A stretch of 64,000 nucleotides of DNA from Omphiscola glabra (taxonomy: Eukaryota > Mollusca > Gastropoda > Lymnaeidae), in the NCBI GenBank assembly GCA_964017045.1, contig OZ024794.1, positions 56,557,108 to 56,621,107 on the forward strand. Direction: 5' to 3'. The notes under the pieces were generated by a model. It had not been told where the DNA came from and did no database searches. It worked only from the letters and a program-made list of their open reading frames with translations. The position numbers were made by a program, and so were the translations under genes. Shown one piece after another: positions 22,586-33,760 of the stretch (the first letter of the stretch is position 1; each line of letters begins with the position of its first letter).

Positions 22586-23004
22586 TTGCAATCATTCCGT
22601 ATGACATTGCAATCATTCCGTATGACATTGCAATAATTCCATATGACTTTGCAATCATTCCGTATGACATTGCAATCATTCCATATGACTTTGCAATCAT
22701 TCCGTATGACATTGCAATCATTCCATATGACTTTGCAATCATTCCGTATGACATTGCAATCATTCCGTATCACTTTGCAACCATTCCGTATGACATTGCA
22801 ATCATTCCGTATGACTTTGCAATCATTCCGTATGACATTGCAATCATTCCGTGTGACTTTGCAATCATTCCGTATGACATTGCAATCATTCCGTGTGACT
22901 TTGCAATCATTCCGTGTGACTTTGCAATCATTCCGTGTGACTTTGCAATCATTCCGTGTGACTTTGCAATCATTCCGTGTGACTTTGCAATCATTCCGTA
23001 AAAC
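22586..23004 (+). repeat. 21-bp minisatellite arranged as 42-bp dimers, about 20 copies
   Basis: Units CATTGCAATCATTCCGTATGA and CTTTGCAATCATTCCATATGA alternate on the left; the right end becomes uniform CTTTGCAATCATTCCGTGTGA. The period is a multiple of three and both strands are open, giving a seven-residue IIPYDIA repeat on the plus strand. Every unit carries TTGCAATCAT. Confidence 0.95.
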
Positions 23005-23225
23005 CTAGTTATAAGTTTCCATTTTATATGTTGACTATTATTTAATTTGTATTTGATTGCTATTCCATTTGTATTTATTCACTTTAACACATTTATTAAC
23101 TCGTATTTGAAACACACGTATTACCCGTCCTTTGATACGTATTTATTCAGTGCTATTTGAAACACACTTATTACCCGTCCTGTAATACGTATTTATTCAA
23201 TGCTATTTGATGTGTATTTTATAAC
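23005..23225 (+). repeat. Loose tandem repeat of about 64 bp
   Basis: GTATTTATTCA and GCTATTTGAAACACAC with TTATTACCCGTCCT recur two to three times with substitutions. The flanking DNA is AT-rich. Confidence 0.75.
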
Positions 23226-24944
23226 TGACAGTCGATGCACATCATTTGTTAACTGCTTCTCGATGGTTACTGTGGCCCACAGACTCAAGTCCCTGATCGT
23301 GTAAAGCGTGTCGATTTGAAGGAGCAGATTTCATAAACAATTAAGACTGTAGCAATAACCAACTCAATCGTCTCCATCTGGTCTGAGCGCGTACAACAGT
23401 GAGTCAGTGGCCTGGTAAACAAAACTCTCAGCACAGCACTATAATATATGCGTGGTTATTGGCTCATGCGCAAAAAACATTAAATATTAGGACTGCGGTG
23501 CTCTCCACTAAGAAAAGTGCAATTCCCCTACGATGGCCATGACCTTCCCACCACGAATCAGGGACGTCATTTGGGTAGGGTAAGGTGGGGCATTAGCCCC
23601 CCCCCCCCCCGGAATAACGATACATAATGTAACCCGCACACATAATTCCTTGGCAAAGGTCGACTGAAATCCCAAAAGATTTGTAGTGGATTACTTTTAA
23701 TCGTTTCCATTATGATGTGTTAGCAATGAGGGTGTCTAAGAATGACAGCTTGTTGATTGAACAAATAAATTTAACCCAAAAAAAATCAATTTTTAAAAAA
23801 ATCCTTTATATTAACTTCGCTTTAGTTTATTTGCTGGCTGGCTGACTTGCTGACTTGCTGGCTGGCTGACTTGCTGGCTGGCTGACTTGCTGGCTGGGTG
23901 GTAATATCAAATTTTAGCCCCAATTCCACAAAATAGTTTTTCCTGTTTTTCAAGGGGAAGATAAAATGAAATTCCCGATAGCTCCGCTAAATGAGATTCT
24001 TAAAAAAAAATAAAAAATATAGCAAGTGCCTTTGGTGCATAATATTTTCTTTTTTGTTTTTCTGAAATAGTTGGTGAAATAAATCTGCGGTGTAATTGTG
24101 GGTTGGTCATAAGAATATTAATACAGTTAAGGGGCGTGAAAGAGTAATGTGCGGTTGCGAGCCTCGGTTTTGGGAGGGGGGGGGTGGGGCTGGAAAGAGC
24201 ACTAATTTGGATTTTTATAAAGTGCGTTACTTGTATCCATGTTTTGTCAAAGTTTCACCCCCCCCCCCCACCTCCCAATTGCTCAATATTACATTTTATA
24301 AATGATTTATAAGAAAAACTTTGTTTTCGGGGGTTGTTCAATGTTGAAAAGATTTTTTTTCATCCGGACTTTCAAAAATAGTTACTGTGTACAAAAAAAA
24401 AATATTTTAAAACTGTTAAAACTCTTAAAACAGCTAAAACTGTTAAAACTGTTAAAACTGCATTGTAATGTTCAAATCGCGTAGTCGCTTTGCGCGTCTA
24501 AACGTTTGAACGATCGAATTCTCGCAGTTGGTCTCTAGTTATTAAACAAGTCAAGTGCTGCACCAAACTGTAACACAATGAGAGTTGCTCTGAGTGCTCT
24601 AATATAGATCTCACCTGCTGCTTTCTATCTTGTAAAATATGTCAATCTGACCTTTTCACGTGGAACAACGCGGAGGGCACTGTGTGAACCAATAACCGGT
24701 TAAAAGCCGGATTCCTGAAACCGATAACCAATCTGCCGATATTAACATCGCCAGTTAGTATTCGGTAGGTGTTTCGAATGATTTCAGAGCCTTAACTGTT
24801 TCATATATTTCTCTTTAAACACCTATAATGAATGGGAAACTATCAAAGATAATTATTGCATAAATCGTTACTGACACATATAAACGTCTCCTGGGCTAAT
24901 GCTCATCTGTGGTACCTCATTTTATTAGGTTAGGTAGGATAGAT
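23226..24944. other. Mostly unique DNA with short simple repeats
   Basis: C-run near 23600; CTGGCTGGCTGACTTG repeats at 23833-23902; paired G-run (about 24177) and C-run (about 24259); and a (CTGTTAAAA)n stretch at 24410-24465. No gene seen. Confidence 0.6.
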
Positions 24945-25040
24945 TTAGGGTTCAGGTTAGGGTGAGGGATAGATTTAGGGTTCAGGTTAGGGTGAGGGAT
25001 ATATTTAGGGTTCAGGTTAGGGTGAGGGATACATTTAGGT
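24945..25040 (+). repeat. 30-bp telomere-like minisatellite, three copies
   Basis: Unit TTTAGGGTTCAGGTTAGGGT then GAGGGATAGA. Each unit has TTAGGG words, the animal telomere motif, mixed with degenerate ones. Interstitial, inside otherwise unremarkable DNA. Confidence 0.9.
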
Positions 25041-25099
25041 AGTTTTTTTCATTATTTTTATACGTTTTATTCATAATTTTACGGGTTGTGTCAACCAAG

Positions 25100-25285
25100 A
25101 TGGCGGCCATGTTAAAAAAACGCGGTACCAGTAGCGTTCAATTACCGTCTCCTGATATGAAGGCGCTTCTACAAACGTATGTATTGTCAGAAGGGGTGTC
25201 GATATATGGAAAACCACCGGCCCGGGTATCCGTCGACCCAAATAGCCGGGTAACCGGATACCCGAAGAAGCAAAAAAGTTTGTAG
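25100..25285 (+). CDS. Small open frame starting at an AAGATGGCGGC context; gene doubtful
   Basis: ATG at 25100 lies in CAAGATGGCGGCC, which matches the YY1 binding consensus often found at animal translation starts. It opens 61 codons of mixed composition (MAAMLKKRGTSSVQLPSPDM at the start) ending TAG at 25283-25285. The last third falls in DNA rich in CCGGGTA words that recur near 25870-25910, so it may run into a mobile element. I found no domain. It could equally be a chance frame. Confidence 0.22.
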   Translation: MAAMLKKRGTSSVQLPSPDMKALLQTYVLSEGVSIYGKPPARVSVDPNSRVTGYPKKQKSL

Positions 25286-26169
25286 GGAGTCATTAAGTTC
25301 ACCGGCAATTACGATGGTCACCAGAGTGGCCGACCTTCTCCTTATCTACCGATTTAACGGTATTGAATTGTACAGTCTGATTCAGATATATCATCAAGTA
25401 AAAATATATTTACTATTTCTTTGTACAATTAATTTCAATGCAAGCTACACCGATCAGTTCGCTTGTTTCATCACCTAAGCGTGGTGGTCCAGGAAAAGCA
25501 GGTCTTGTCACGTTTACTATGAGTTGGGAAATACAAGCTGACCTATGAACTCTCGTCACTTTTTAACAAAGGAAGATAGATGTCCTTTTAAAAAAAATAA
25601 CATTCTCGCGAGAGCATCAGTAAATTTTAGCAGACGATTTAGTTGCTGCTAGGCCCCCGAGCGACCGTTGTAGGTGGCAATCCGGCTGAAATGCCACCGC
25701 CTGACATGCCACCGCCCGGTGTAGCAGACAGGCGCACGTGGGAATTTTGGTGGTGACAGAGAGCGCTTATGGTAGTAGAGGCTCAAAATAACATCATTCT
25801 TATTAGAAAATTATCTTTTTAAAAATGATTTTAAAAAATACTGTTTAAAAATCGGTTCCCCGAGAATGGCCCGGGTGGTTAGGCTCGATCGGGTATACCA
25901 GAAGACCCGAGTAACCGTTGACAGGTCTGATAGTCAGATGATGAATCACTGTACACAGATGTCTACTCTGTGCAAAACAGAATTAATACGTTCATGAGAT
26001 GCGTTGTGAGACCAAAGCAATAATTACAAAGCTGTGAGCGTGAAGCGCGAGGTTATCAAGTGTGAAGAAGAGCTGATCAAGTCTGGATACCTGTCCGTTG
26101 GACAACATAATAAGTAATACAATAATGATTCATCAAACTTTACGGGATCCATGAAAACAATCCTACATT
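25286..26169. other. Unique DNA, no gene seen
   Basis: GGCCCGGGTGG and GGGTATACC near 25870-25900 echo CCGGGTA words at 25210-25265; a repeat element between them is possible but not demonstrated. Confidence 0.4.
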
Positions 26170-26833
26170 ATCCAGGTTGACTCACTACTTTGTCTGTGTG
26201 GCACCTCACTACTTTGTCTGTGTGGCAACTCACTACTTTGTCTGTGTGGCAACTCACTACTTTGTCTGTGTGGCACCTCACTACTTTGTCTGTGTGGCAA
26301 CTCACTACTTTGTCTGTGTGGCAACTCACTACTTTGTCTGTGTGCCAACTCACCACTTTGTCTGTGTGGCAACTCACTACTTTGTGTGGCAACTCACCAC
26401 TTTGTCTGTGTGGCAACTCACTACTTTGTCTGTGTGGCAACTCACTACTTTGTCTGTGTGCCAACTCACCACTTTGTCTGTGTGGCAACTCACTACTTTG
26501 TGTGGCAACTCACCACTTTGTCTGTGTGGCAACTCACTACATAGTCTGTGTGGCAACTCACCACTTTGTCTGTGGCAACTCACTACTTTGTCTGTGTGGC
26601 AATTCACCTTTTTTGTGTGGCAACTCACTACATAGTCTGTGTGGTAACTCATTACTTTGTCAGTGTGGCAACTCATCTACTTTGTCAGTGTGGCAACACA
26701 CTACTTTGTCTGTGTGGCAACTCACTACTTTGTCTGTGTGGCAACCCAGTACTTTGTCTGTGTGGCAACTCATTACTTTGTCTGTGTGGCAACTCATTAC
26801 TTTGTCTGTGTGGCAACTCACTACTTTGTCTTT
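26170..26833 (+). repeat. 24-bp minisatellite, about 28 copies
   Basis: Unit GGCAACTCACTACTTTGTCT followed by GTGT. Truncated units missing CTGTGT appear near 26385, 26500 and 26570. ORFs of 60-217 codons on both strands are repeat by-products. Confidence 0.96.
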
Positions 26834-27496
26834 GATTTGTTGACAAAAAAGTTTTTGAGTGAATCTTTTTGTTTTATAAAGTTATGGAGGCCACGGGTGA
26901 ATTTTAAATGAAATAGCTTCAAAAAGTGTTTTGCTATGTGGGAGACACTCTTCAGACGGTGACATACAAGAGAATGTGTGAGCGGTCGCACGGTGGGAAC
27001 CCGCTTGGAACTAACTCGCTGAGAGAATACTCTTCACAGCTCACAGTAAGCAGCGTACCGTTCTTTCATCTCATCACAATAAACGTATGGATTGCAATGT
27101 AGATGAAAAGGAGCATTCAATTAACGGCAGTGAAAGGTGAGAGATTCTTCAAGTGAGGTAGGAGGTAGGAGTAACCAGACTACCGTCGTGGGCGAACGGT
27201 GTGGTAGGGTTCCATATGAAATTAGTGGATAGATATAGGGCTAGTCTGGACCAGGTGCACGCGAGTTTGACATTTAATATGTGGTTAAACATAGGGTGTG
27301 GGCCAATCATAAACAAGGGTGGACTCGGTGCGAGGAACTTGTGGCAGGACCACACGTACGGTTTCTTTCTATTCAGAGGTGTCGGGTATTACGTTGTGCT
27401 GCAGTTGACGAAGCTTTGATAAATAGAACATTTGATGTAATCTTCCAAAGTAAGACTGGGCTACTGGTGAAATAAATCTTCAAACAAAAAAATAGA
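26834..27496. other. Unique DNA, no gene seen
   Basis: Opposing short open frames at 27149-27475 overlap and have no recognised domain. Confidence 0.45.
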
Positions 27497-28255
27497 CGCT
27501 AGATTTAGGCCGTTAAACATTGGCTACAGCAATGCGTGAACTTCCCACCTAGAAATATAGCCGGCCAAACATTGTTACTTGACAAAACATGAACTCAAGT
27601 AACGCACATTTAAGAATCCAAATTTTCGCTTCCCACCTTCCCCCCATGACGCGTCACTGCACACTTTTTATTTCACGCCCATGAACTATATTAAATCGAA
27701 ACCGGAAATTTGAACGAAAGAATTTGGTCGACGGAAAATTGATCGACGGAAATTTGATCGAACGGAAATTTGGTCGAATCGTTTTTTTAATTTATACGTT
27801 AAAATTTTGCATCAAATTTCTTTCTGAACGCATTATTTTGTTTTACTATATAGTATAGTGCGTTCAAAAAGAAATTTGACGATAATTTTAACGTGTGAAC
27901 TGAAAAAAAGATTCGACCAAATTTCCGTTCGATCAAATTACCGTCGATAAATTTTCCGTCGACCAAATTTCTTTCGATCAAATTTCCGGGAACCATATTC
28001 AATATTCTGATGTCCCAACCACTTTTAAAACGAATATTTTTACACCTTAATTAAATTGAGACGATTTCATTTTTCAAAACGAAAATATTACGCGCCAAAT
28101 GCAGTTGCGTTATGTTAAAAAAAAATCATTTAGCGTAGTTATCAGGAATTATATTTTGCGCGCTATTGAACTTATTATTGAGCCGGAAATGGAAGCAGTA
28201 AATTAGGACGCCATCCACGAGTCATACCAGAAGCGTCATATATAAGAGAAGAGAT
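27497..28255 (+). repeat. Dispersed repeat family, copy B, interrupted by a fold-back element
   Basis: Matches 17336-17724 on both sides of the 298-bp insertion at 27697-27994. Its left end carries an extra partial copy (GGCCGTTAAACATTGG at about 27508, then AGCCGGCCAAACATTG at about 27551), so the family may include internal duplication. Confidence 0.85.
27697..27994. mobile_element. Fold-back element with tandem-repeat arms and 9-bp target duplication
   Basis: Left arm begins CGAAACCGGAAATTTG, right arm ends CAAATTTCCGGGAACC. The arms of about 130 bases are near-perfect inverted copies, each made of repeated words such as GATCGACGGAAATTT, around a short centre near 27835-27860 (GCATTATTTTGTTTTACTAT). 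Flanks are ATATTAAAT (27688-27696) and ATATTCAAT (27995-28003), differing at one base. The copy of the host repeat at 17.46 kb has a single ATATGAAAT and no insertion, so this is a filled site with a matching empty site. No protein coded. Nine-base duplications and long inverted ends suggest the Mutator-like superfamily (inference). Confidence 0.88.
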
Positions 28256-29448
28256 TCTTTTTAAAAAAATTAAAATGTTGAATTAGTAAATCAGGTACAT
28301 CGGTTATTCTGTTGATACATCAACGACCATAGAAAAATAAGATAAATGTGTGACATAGATCTTAAAAAGATCTTATGTGTTCATGCAGTGGAATACACCA
28401 AGAGAATAGGTTCAAAACAATTTATAATTGAGAAAACCCTTACTTATCTTAGCATCAAAAGATTGTAAAATAAAACTCTTTTTTTGCATAGGATATCAAA
28501 TTGGCTGCCTGTTGGTTGCTGTCCGTAAAAAAAAAAGTGCATCAGTCAAAACACTGATCCGTGGGTGTTTGTCTCGCCTTAAATTCTATATCACGTTCTG
28601 AAGCTTATTTTCTTCAGCAGCTGGAATATTGGCAGATGTTCTTCTTAATCCTGCACTTTAAAGATTACGTCTATTTGCCTTCCCTGCTTCTGATTATAAT
28701 TATACAGTTCATGTTGCTTGAAATAGCAAAATAAAACTAAAGAACGAATTTGCATAGGCCCACCTTAACGAAGAAAAAACTGTAGCCTTAGTTTTAAAAT
28801 GACTAATCTACCAAAGTGAGTCGTGGGCGCATTAATTTAGTCGACCTTTTCTTTGTATCTAACTTTTAGTTGATTAGGGAGCTGCTAACGGGCAACGTAT
28901 AAATCAGGATTTAAATGGGTCTTCCAGATAACGTTAAGGGTCACTGAAATCGCTGTGAGCCATCGAGACTTGCCCTTCGGTAACTCACGGGCAAACGATG
29001 CCCCGCGGTACCCAACGCATACCTTGAGATTGCCACTAGATCTTCTAAAGTGGGGCGGGAAGTAATCAGACTGGCCAGAGATATCAGGAGGACGGGCACA
29101 CACAAAGGGCAGCGTAACTATAACAAAATAGCCCTAAAATTCCACAATGCCCATCATTAAGGCAAGCTTTTATTTAATTTTCTTCTAAAATTCTGCTTTT
29201 GTAAACATATCTTATGAGAGAAAATGTATATTATTTATGGATCTGCTTCTGATTATGGTGTGATCATTTGTTGTGCTGCAAATTTCAGTTGCTGTATTTT
29301 ATATGAAGTTATGATGAACTCAACCCAAGGTTCAAATTTCATGAATAACTACACCCTGAAATACCAATATCGTCATTTTGTAAGATATTAACTTACATTC
29401 CAATGACAGTCGACCGGATGCCGCAGATATATTATCTGATTGATGTCA
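28256..29448. other. Unique AT-rich DNA, no gene assigned
   Basis: A minus-strand frame at 28885-29103 (72 codons) has mixed composition including VCVGYRGASFARELPKGKSR, but I see no domain and its splice context is weak. Otherwise unremarkable. Confidence 0.45.
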
Positions 29449-29577
29449 TAGGAAGTTCCTGAGGCTGGTTCCTGAGGCTGGTTCCTGAGGCTGGTTCCTG
29501 AGGCTGGTTCCTGAGGCTGGTTCCTGAGGCTGGTTCCTGAGGCTGGTTCCTGAGGCTGGTTCCTGAGGCTGGTTCCA
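29449..29577 (+). repeat. 13-bp minisatellite, about ten perfect copies
   Basis: Unit CTGAGGCTGGTTC. Copies are identical, which points to recent expansion. Open on the minus strand (SGTSLRNQPQEP repeat). Confidence 0.96.
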
Positions 29578-30236
29578 GCCCTGATTTTACTACATAAGAA
29601 AGTATCAGGGAAAAGTGGGCACGCAACCCCAGCTAAGTAAGTATTAAGACAATATTGATCTCCCCTGGAGCAGTGTAATTGGGAAACCGCAACGGAGGAC
29701 TTGGTTTTTATTGGTCCTTAACAGGGTTACTTCACCCAGCATTGACCAATAGTGATATAGTCAGGTGGCGAGGAAGAGGTGGCAGGGTCACTCTATTTAG
29801 AAACGAATGACCGCAGGCGATCTCAGTTATAATCCACAAATGAATGGAATGGACGTCGAATTATTATTTTTTTAAATTGATTGATGTCCACATTTTAATG
29901 AGACTGATTTTGACAACGCCGTGTGAACTTTTGACCTTGATAGTATCGACTGCGTTACGTGTCAAACAATGCTTGTGGCAGTGAAACGTGTAGAAACTGG
30001 GGCGTTGGTATCATCATTGGGTGTTTTTACAATCACTGTGTTAACAGAGGAAAGAAGACGGATTGATTCTCACCCGACACATGTGGATCACTCTTGATGT
30101 TAACAGACGAGAGAAGACTGACTGATTCTCATCCGAGACATGCAAAGGACGTGAAAGAAACCAGGACTGCTAAGAAAAGTTAGCGGAACAAGTATGTGGA
30201 AGCTTGAAATATAAAGACATGACAATAAAAGAAGAA
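29578..30236. other. Unique DNA
   Basis: A short imperfect duplication of about 75 bp near 30045-30145 (GAAAGAAGACGGATTGATTC and GAGAGAAGACTGACTGATTC). No gene seen. Confidence 0.5.
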
Positions 30237-30262
30237 CGTTTCGGCTATCAGCCTTCCTCGGT
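30237..30262 (-). other. Retroelement 3'-end motif, hammerhead-like, second copy
   Basis: Minus strand reads ACCGAGGAAGGCTGATAGCC then GAAACG. GGCT-GAT-AGCC can form a small stem before GAAAC, as in Penelope-like element hammerheads, but the first box is CCGAGGA rather than CUGANGA, so catalysis is doubtful. Related to 8066-8096. Confidence 0.4.
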
Positions 30263-30814
30263 ACACATGGCAAATGAAGAAATAACAAGAAAGTAGTTCA
30301 AAAACTCAAGTGTTCCCCATTAATGTTATTTCCGGATGTTGGGGTTTTCCAAAACCAAGATCACAGGAAATAAAAGAATGTTTCCATCATTAGCTAGGTT
30401 CACACTATTAATTTAGCTCTAATTTCGCGTCAACTCTGTGTATGAACGGGACTATTTTGTGCGTGGTTTATTTTTTGGATACAAATGGGAATTTGATCAA
30501 ATAGTAATTTAAAAGTAGTGACAAGGCTTCATACAAACATTGCATCGATGTATGATCGAAAATTTGATCGTGTGAACCGACGCTAAATGTGAAAAATAAT
30601 ATTTTAACGGACAAAAATATTTTGTGCCTGGATGCTATACAAAAGGCATCCCAGTTATGTTGAGATTATCTCTTTAAATTGTTGCTTAAGGAACATTCCA
30701 AAAGTAAAGTTTTTACTGTCCTTTAATGAGGCGAGGCGCAATCAGGTTATACAAACAAGGTACCTGGGTCAGGCCCTCGCACGACCCCCCCCCCCCCCAC
30801 TTTTTTTGTGTTAA
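30263..30814. other. Unique AT-rich DNA ending in a C-run
   Basis: C-run of about 14 at 30785-30799, then T-run. No gene seen. Confidence 0.55.
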
Positions 30815-31168
30815 TGATCCCAACTCTACAACCTTATAAAACCAGGAGAGAAGGACAAACCCAACCTGCCCTCAAAATCCCAACTCTACAACCTTATAAA
30901 ACAAAGAGAGGACAAACCCAACCTGCCCTCAAAATCCCAACTCTTCAACCTTATAAAACAAAGAGAGGACAAACCCAACCTGCTCTCAAAATCCCAACTC
31001 TACAACCTTATAAAACAAAGAGAGGACAAACCCAACCTGCTCTCAAAATCCCAACTCTACAACCTTATAAAACAAAGAGAGAAGGACAAACCCAACCTGC
31101 CCTCAAAATCCCAACTCTACAACCTTATAAAACAAAGAGAGGACAAACCCAACCTGCTCTCAAAATAA
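30815..31168 (+). repeat. 57-bp minisatellite, about six copies
   Basis: Unit AACTCTACAACCTTATAAAA then CAAAGAGAGGACAAACCCAA and CCTGCCCTCAAAATCCC. Two copies carry a three-base insertion (GAGAGAAGGAC). The plus frame is open for 156 codons with a 19-residue repeat KIPTLQPYKTKRGQTQPAL; the interval stays divisible by three even with the insertion. Still most likely non-coding. Confidence 0.95.
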
Positions 31169-31685
31169 GATTTTGTTTTAACATTTCAGTATTTGCTACA
31201 AACATCTATCTCGAACCGCTACCTTCTTTTCCTACAATTTTCTTTACAATTCAAGGTTCACATAACTATCATTTGTAATCCCATGTCTCTAATTTGGAGA
31301 AGAAAAAAAAAACGAACAAATTAAAAACCTATTTATGGTTTTAGAATGTCACTGACTTTGTCAGCCCGTGGCATCATACATGTCGATCTCTGCTCCACCC
31401 ACATCGCTTTGGCCGGCTGAATACAGAGACATACGTTACTCAGTACGGAAACTTGTTAGAGAAGAAATGATCTACGCTCCTGATCATCACGCACAAAAAG
31501 GTACAGGGCGTGTAAACATGCGTGGCACGCGATGACTCGAAGCGTTAACCCACGGGTCAGAACCGTCTGTGGATGACGGCAGGTTTTTAGGAGGTCGGAG
31601 AGAGGGATGAAGATAAGGCCGGGAGTGGGGGGAGGGGCGACCTCACGCTTTGACCTTTTCTGATGCTAATCTTAGGCTGATTAAT
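31169..31685. other. Unique DNA, no gene seen
   Basis: Slightly GC-richer at 31350-31640; no recognisable domains. Confidence 0.45.
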
Positions 31686-31947
31686 AATATTGAAGGTATT
31701 ACGTTAAAGCTTATTTACATTATACACCAGGATACAGTACAGCTCATTTACATTATACAACAGTATACATTAAAAATGATTTACATTATACAACAGTATA
31801 CAATACAGCTGATTTACATTATAAAACAGTATACATTAAAGCTGTTTTACATTATATAACAGTTTACAGTACAGCTGATTTAAATTATACAACAGTATAC
31901 AGTACAGCTGATTTACATTATACAACAATATACAGTACAGCTGATTT
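31686..31947 (+). repeat. 33-bp minisatellite, about eight copies
   Basis: Unit ACAGCTGATTTACATTATAC followed by AACAGTATACAGT; the odd copies carry TTAAAG in place of ACAGCT, suggesting a 66-bp dimer. Confidence 0.92.
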
Positions 31948-32319
31948 TTTTGTTCGCATAAAATAGTGCCGGAACCCAAGAGACAAAAAAAACAACCACT
32001 GGTATATATGTCATCAGAGTTGATGACCACTGTTTTAGAAGAACGTCCGAATCATTTCAATCCTATAATATTAATATATATTTTGTTAATGGATGGGCCT
32101 GAGGGCAAGTAGAGTAGTAGTATAGGCGAAGATATTTAATGTAATTATTATTAATTTTTTTGGTGGTGGTTTCTATGGCGTGGTACCCCAGCAGCCTAGG
32201 GGTAATAATTCTGATGGCATATTTTGTGTGTAGATGTACAACGTTCTCTGTCCACAAGACAATCAGCATTTTTCTCTTTAAAAAAACAACAAATAAATTT
32301 TTACATTTTTTTTTTAAAA
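31948..32319. other. Unique AT-rich DNA
   Basis: No gene seen; a minus-strand frame over 32063-32380 runs into the CA repeat. Confidence 0.45.
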
Positions 32320-32710
32320 CATACACACGCTTGCAGGAACTTACACACGCACGCACATACTCTCTCACACATGCACACACTCACACATGCACACACACAC
32401 ACACTCACACATGCACACACACACACTCACACATGCACACACACACACTCAAACATGCACACATACTCTCTCACACACACACTCACACACACACACTCAC
32501 ACATGCACACACACACACACTCACACATGCACACACTCACACATGCACACACTCACACATGCACACATACTCTCTCACACACACACACACACATGCACAC
32601 ATACTCTCTCACACATGCACACACTCACACATGCACACACACACTCACACATGCACACACACACACTCACACATGCACACACACACACACTCACACATGC
32701 ACACACACAG
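32320..32710 (+). repeat. CA-rich microsatellite with CACACATGCACACACTCA periodicity
   Basis: Almost entirely (CA)n interrupted by ATG and CTC words at 8-26 base spacing. TACTCTCTCACACA recurs several times. All plus frames are open and consist of H and T. Confidence 0.96.
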
Positions 32711-33182
32711 TGGGCTGAGGTGTAATCAAAGATCTCATCTCCTTCACCAACATGAACATTTAATATATCTTCTTTTTTTTTGCTGTTTTGATACATTTTT
32801 ACGCAAATGTTTTTTCAGAAGTTCAGATAAGAAGACATTGATTTCTTCCATTATTCTAAATATTGAATAGGCTGAGAAAAAAAGCACACGAACATTGCAG
32901 TTTTTACTTTCTGAAACCGCAATCTCCTTATCGCTACTCCCCCCACCCTTTTTTTTTTCTTACGTACATGAGCACACCGAAGTAGACGTTGCAACGTCTG
33001 CATGTTTTAGCTATGGCGAAGAAAGGAAACGCAGTCCTCAGCGCAGTTTATGATTTGAAAAATGTGTGTTTAGAAAGAGCGCCTTCAAACAGTTCGTCAC
33101 ATCTTATCCTAGATGGTAAATGGATTTGCTGAGACAATGAGGCGGCTGTAATCTCGAAAACTCCTTTAATTTTTTTCACTTT
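32711..33182. other. Unique AT-rich DNA
   Basis: T-runs at 32770 and 32950; no gene seen. Confidence 0.5.
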
Positions 33183-33450
33183 AGTCAGCTGGTGGTCTGT
33201 ATTTCAGTCAGCTGGTGGTCTGTATTTCAGTCCGCAGATGGTCTGTATTTCAGTCACCTGATGGTCTGTATTTCAGTCAACTGATGATCTGTATTTCAGT
33301 CACCTGATGGTCTGTATTTCAGTCCCCATATGGTCTGTATTTCAGTCACCTGGTTGTCTGTATTTCAGTCACCTGGTGGTCTGTATTTCAGTCACCTCGT
33401 GGTCTGTATTTCAGTCAGCTGGTGGTCTGTATTTTAGTCACCTGATGGTC
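33183..33450 (+). repeat. 23-bp minisatellite, about 12 copies
   Basis: Unit CACCTGGTGGTCTGTATTTCAGT with variants in the first eight bases (CAGCTG, CGCAGA, CACCTC). Confidence 0.95.
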
Positions 33451-33706
33451 AAGTTAAAATCACGTGATCTATTTCTAAAATTAAAATTTAAAGAATATGT
33501 TTTTTGTGTTTTGCTGGCGATTGGAATAGTGTAAGGACGCACGCAACATCCTAAGTACTCACACTGCCTCTCAGATGTACACTATTTATCAAACTGTTGG
33601 GCACGCAATCAAATTGCTTCGTTAGAGTATGGCGGGGTCGTTTTCTAGCATCTAGCTCCAACCTTTTGAATCACGGTAATGGGAATTTGCTTTGAAACAA
33701 TATTAA

Positions 33707-33709
<3 letters not shown>

Positions 33710-33757
<48 letters not shown>
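33710..33757 (+). repeat. (TA)n microsatellite
   Basis: About 22 TA dinucleotides. A second, shorter (TA)n tract is at 34000-34023. Confidence 0.97.

Positions 33758-33760
<3 letters not shown>

Noticed and set aside
26170..26833. Triplet-multiple unit lengths as a sign of coding selection on arrays
   Set aside because: About half of the units are multiples of three, not clearly above one third given how few arrays there are; many others (13, 17, 19, 22, 23, 25, 43 bp) are not.
26177..26843. Array of 24-bp repeats as a CRISPR-like array
   Set aside because: There are no unique spacers between repeats; units are contiguous, and the genome is animal.
30808..31278. 156-codon frame with a 19-residue repeat as a secreted repeat protein
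   Set aside because: The array is only six copies with no signal peptide, and its flanks show no coding character. Indels that preserve the frame are few and could be chance.
31964..32035. Fourth SPIN-like copy near CCGGAACCCAAG and CCACTGTTTTAG
   Set aside because: Similarity is limited to a few bases and there is no paired end or duplication.
32160..32870. 236-codon His/Thr-rich protein
   Set aside because: Translation of a CA-rich microsatellite; flanking parts have no domain or splice signals.
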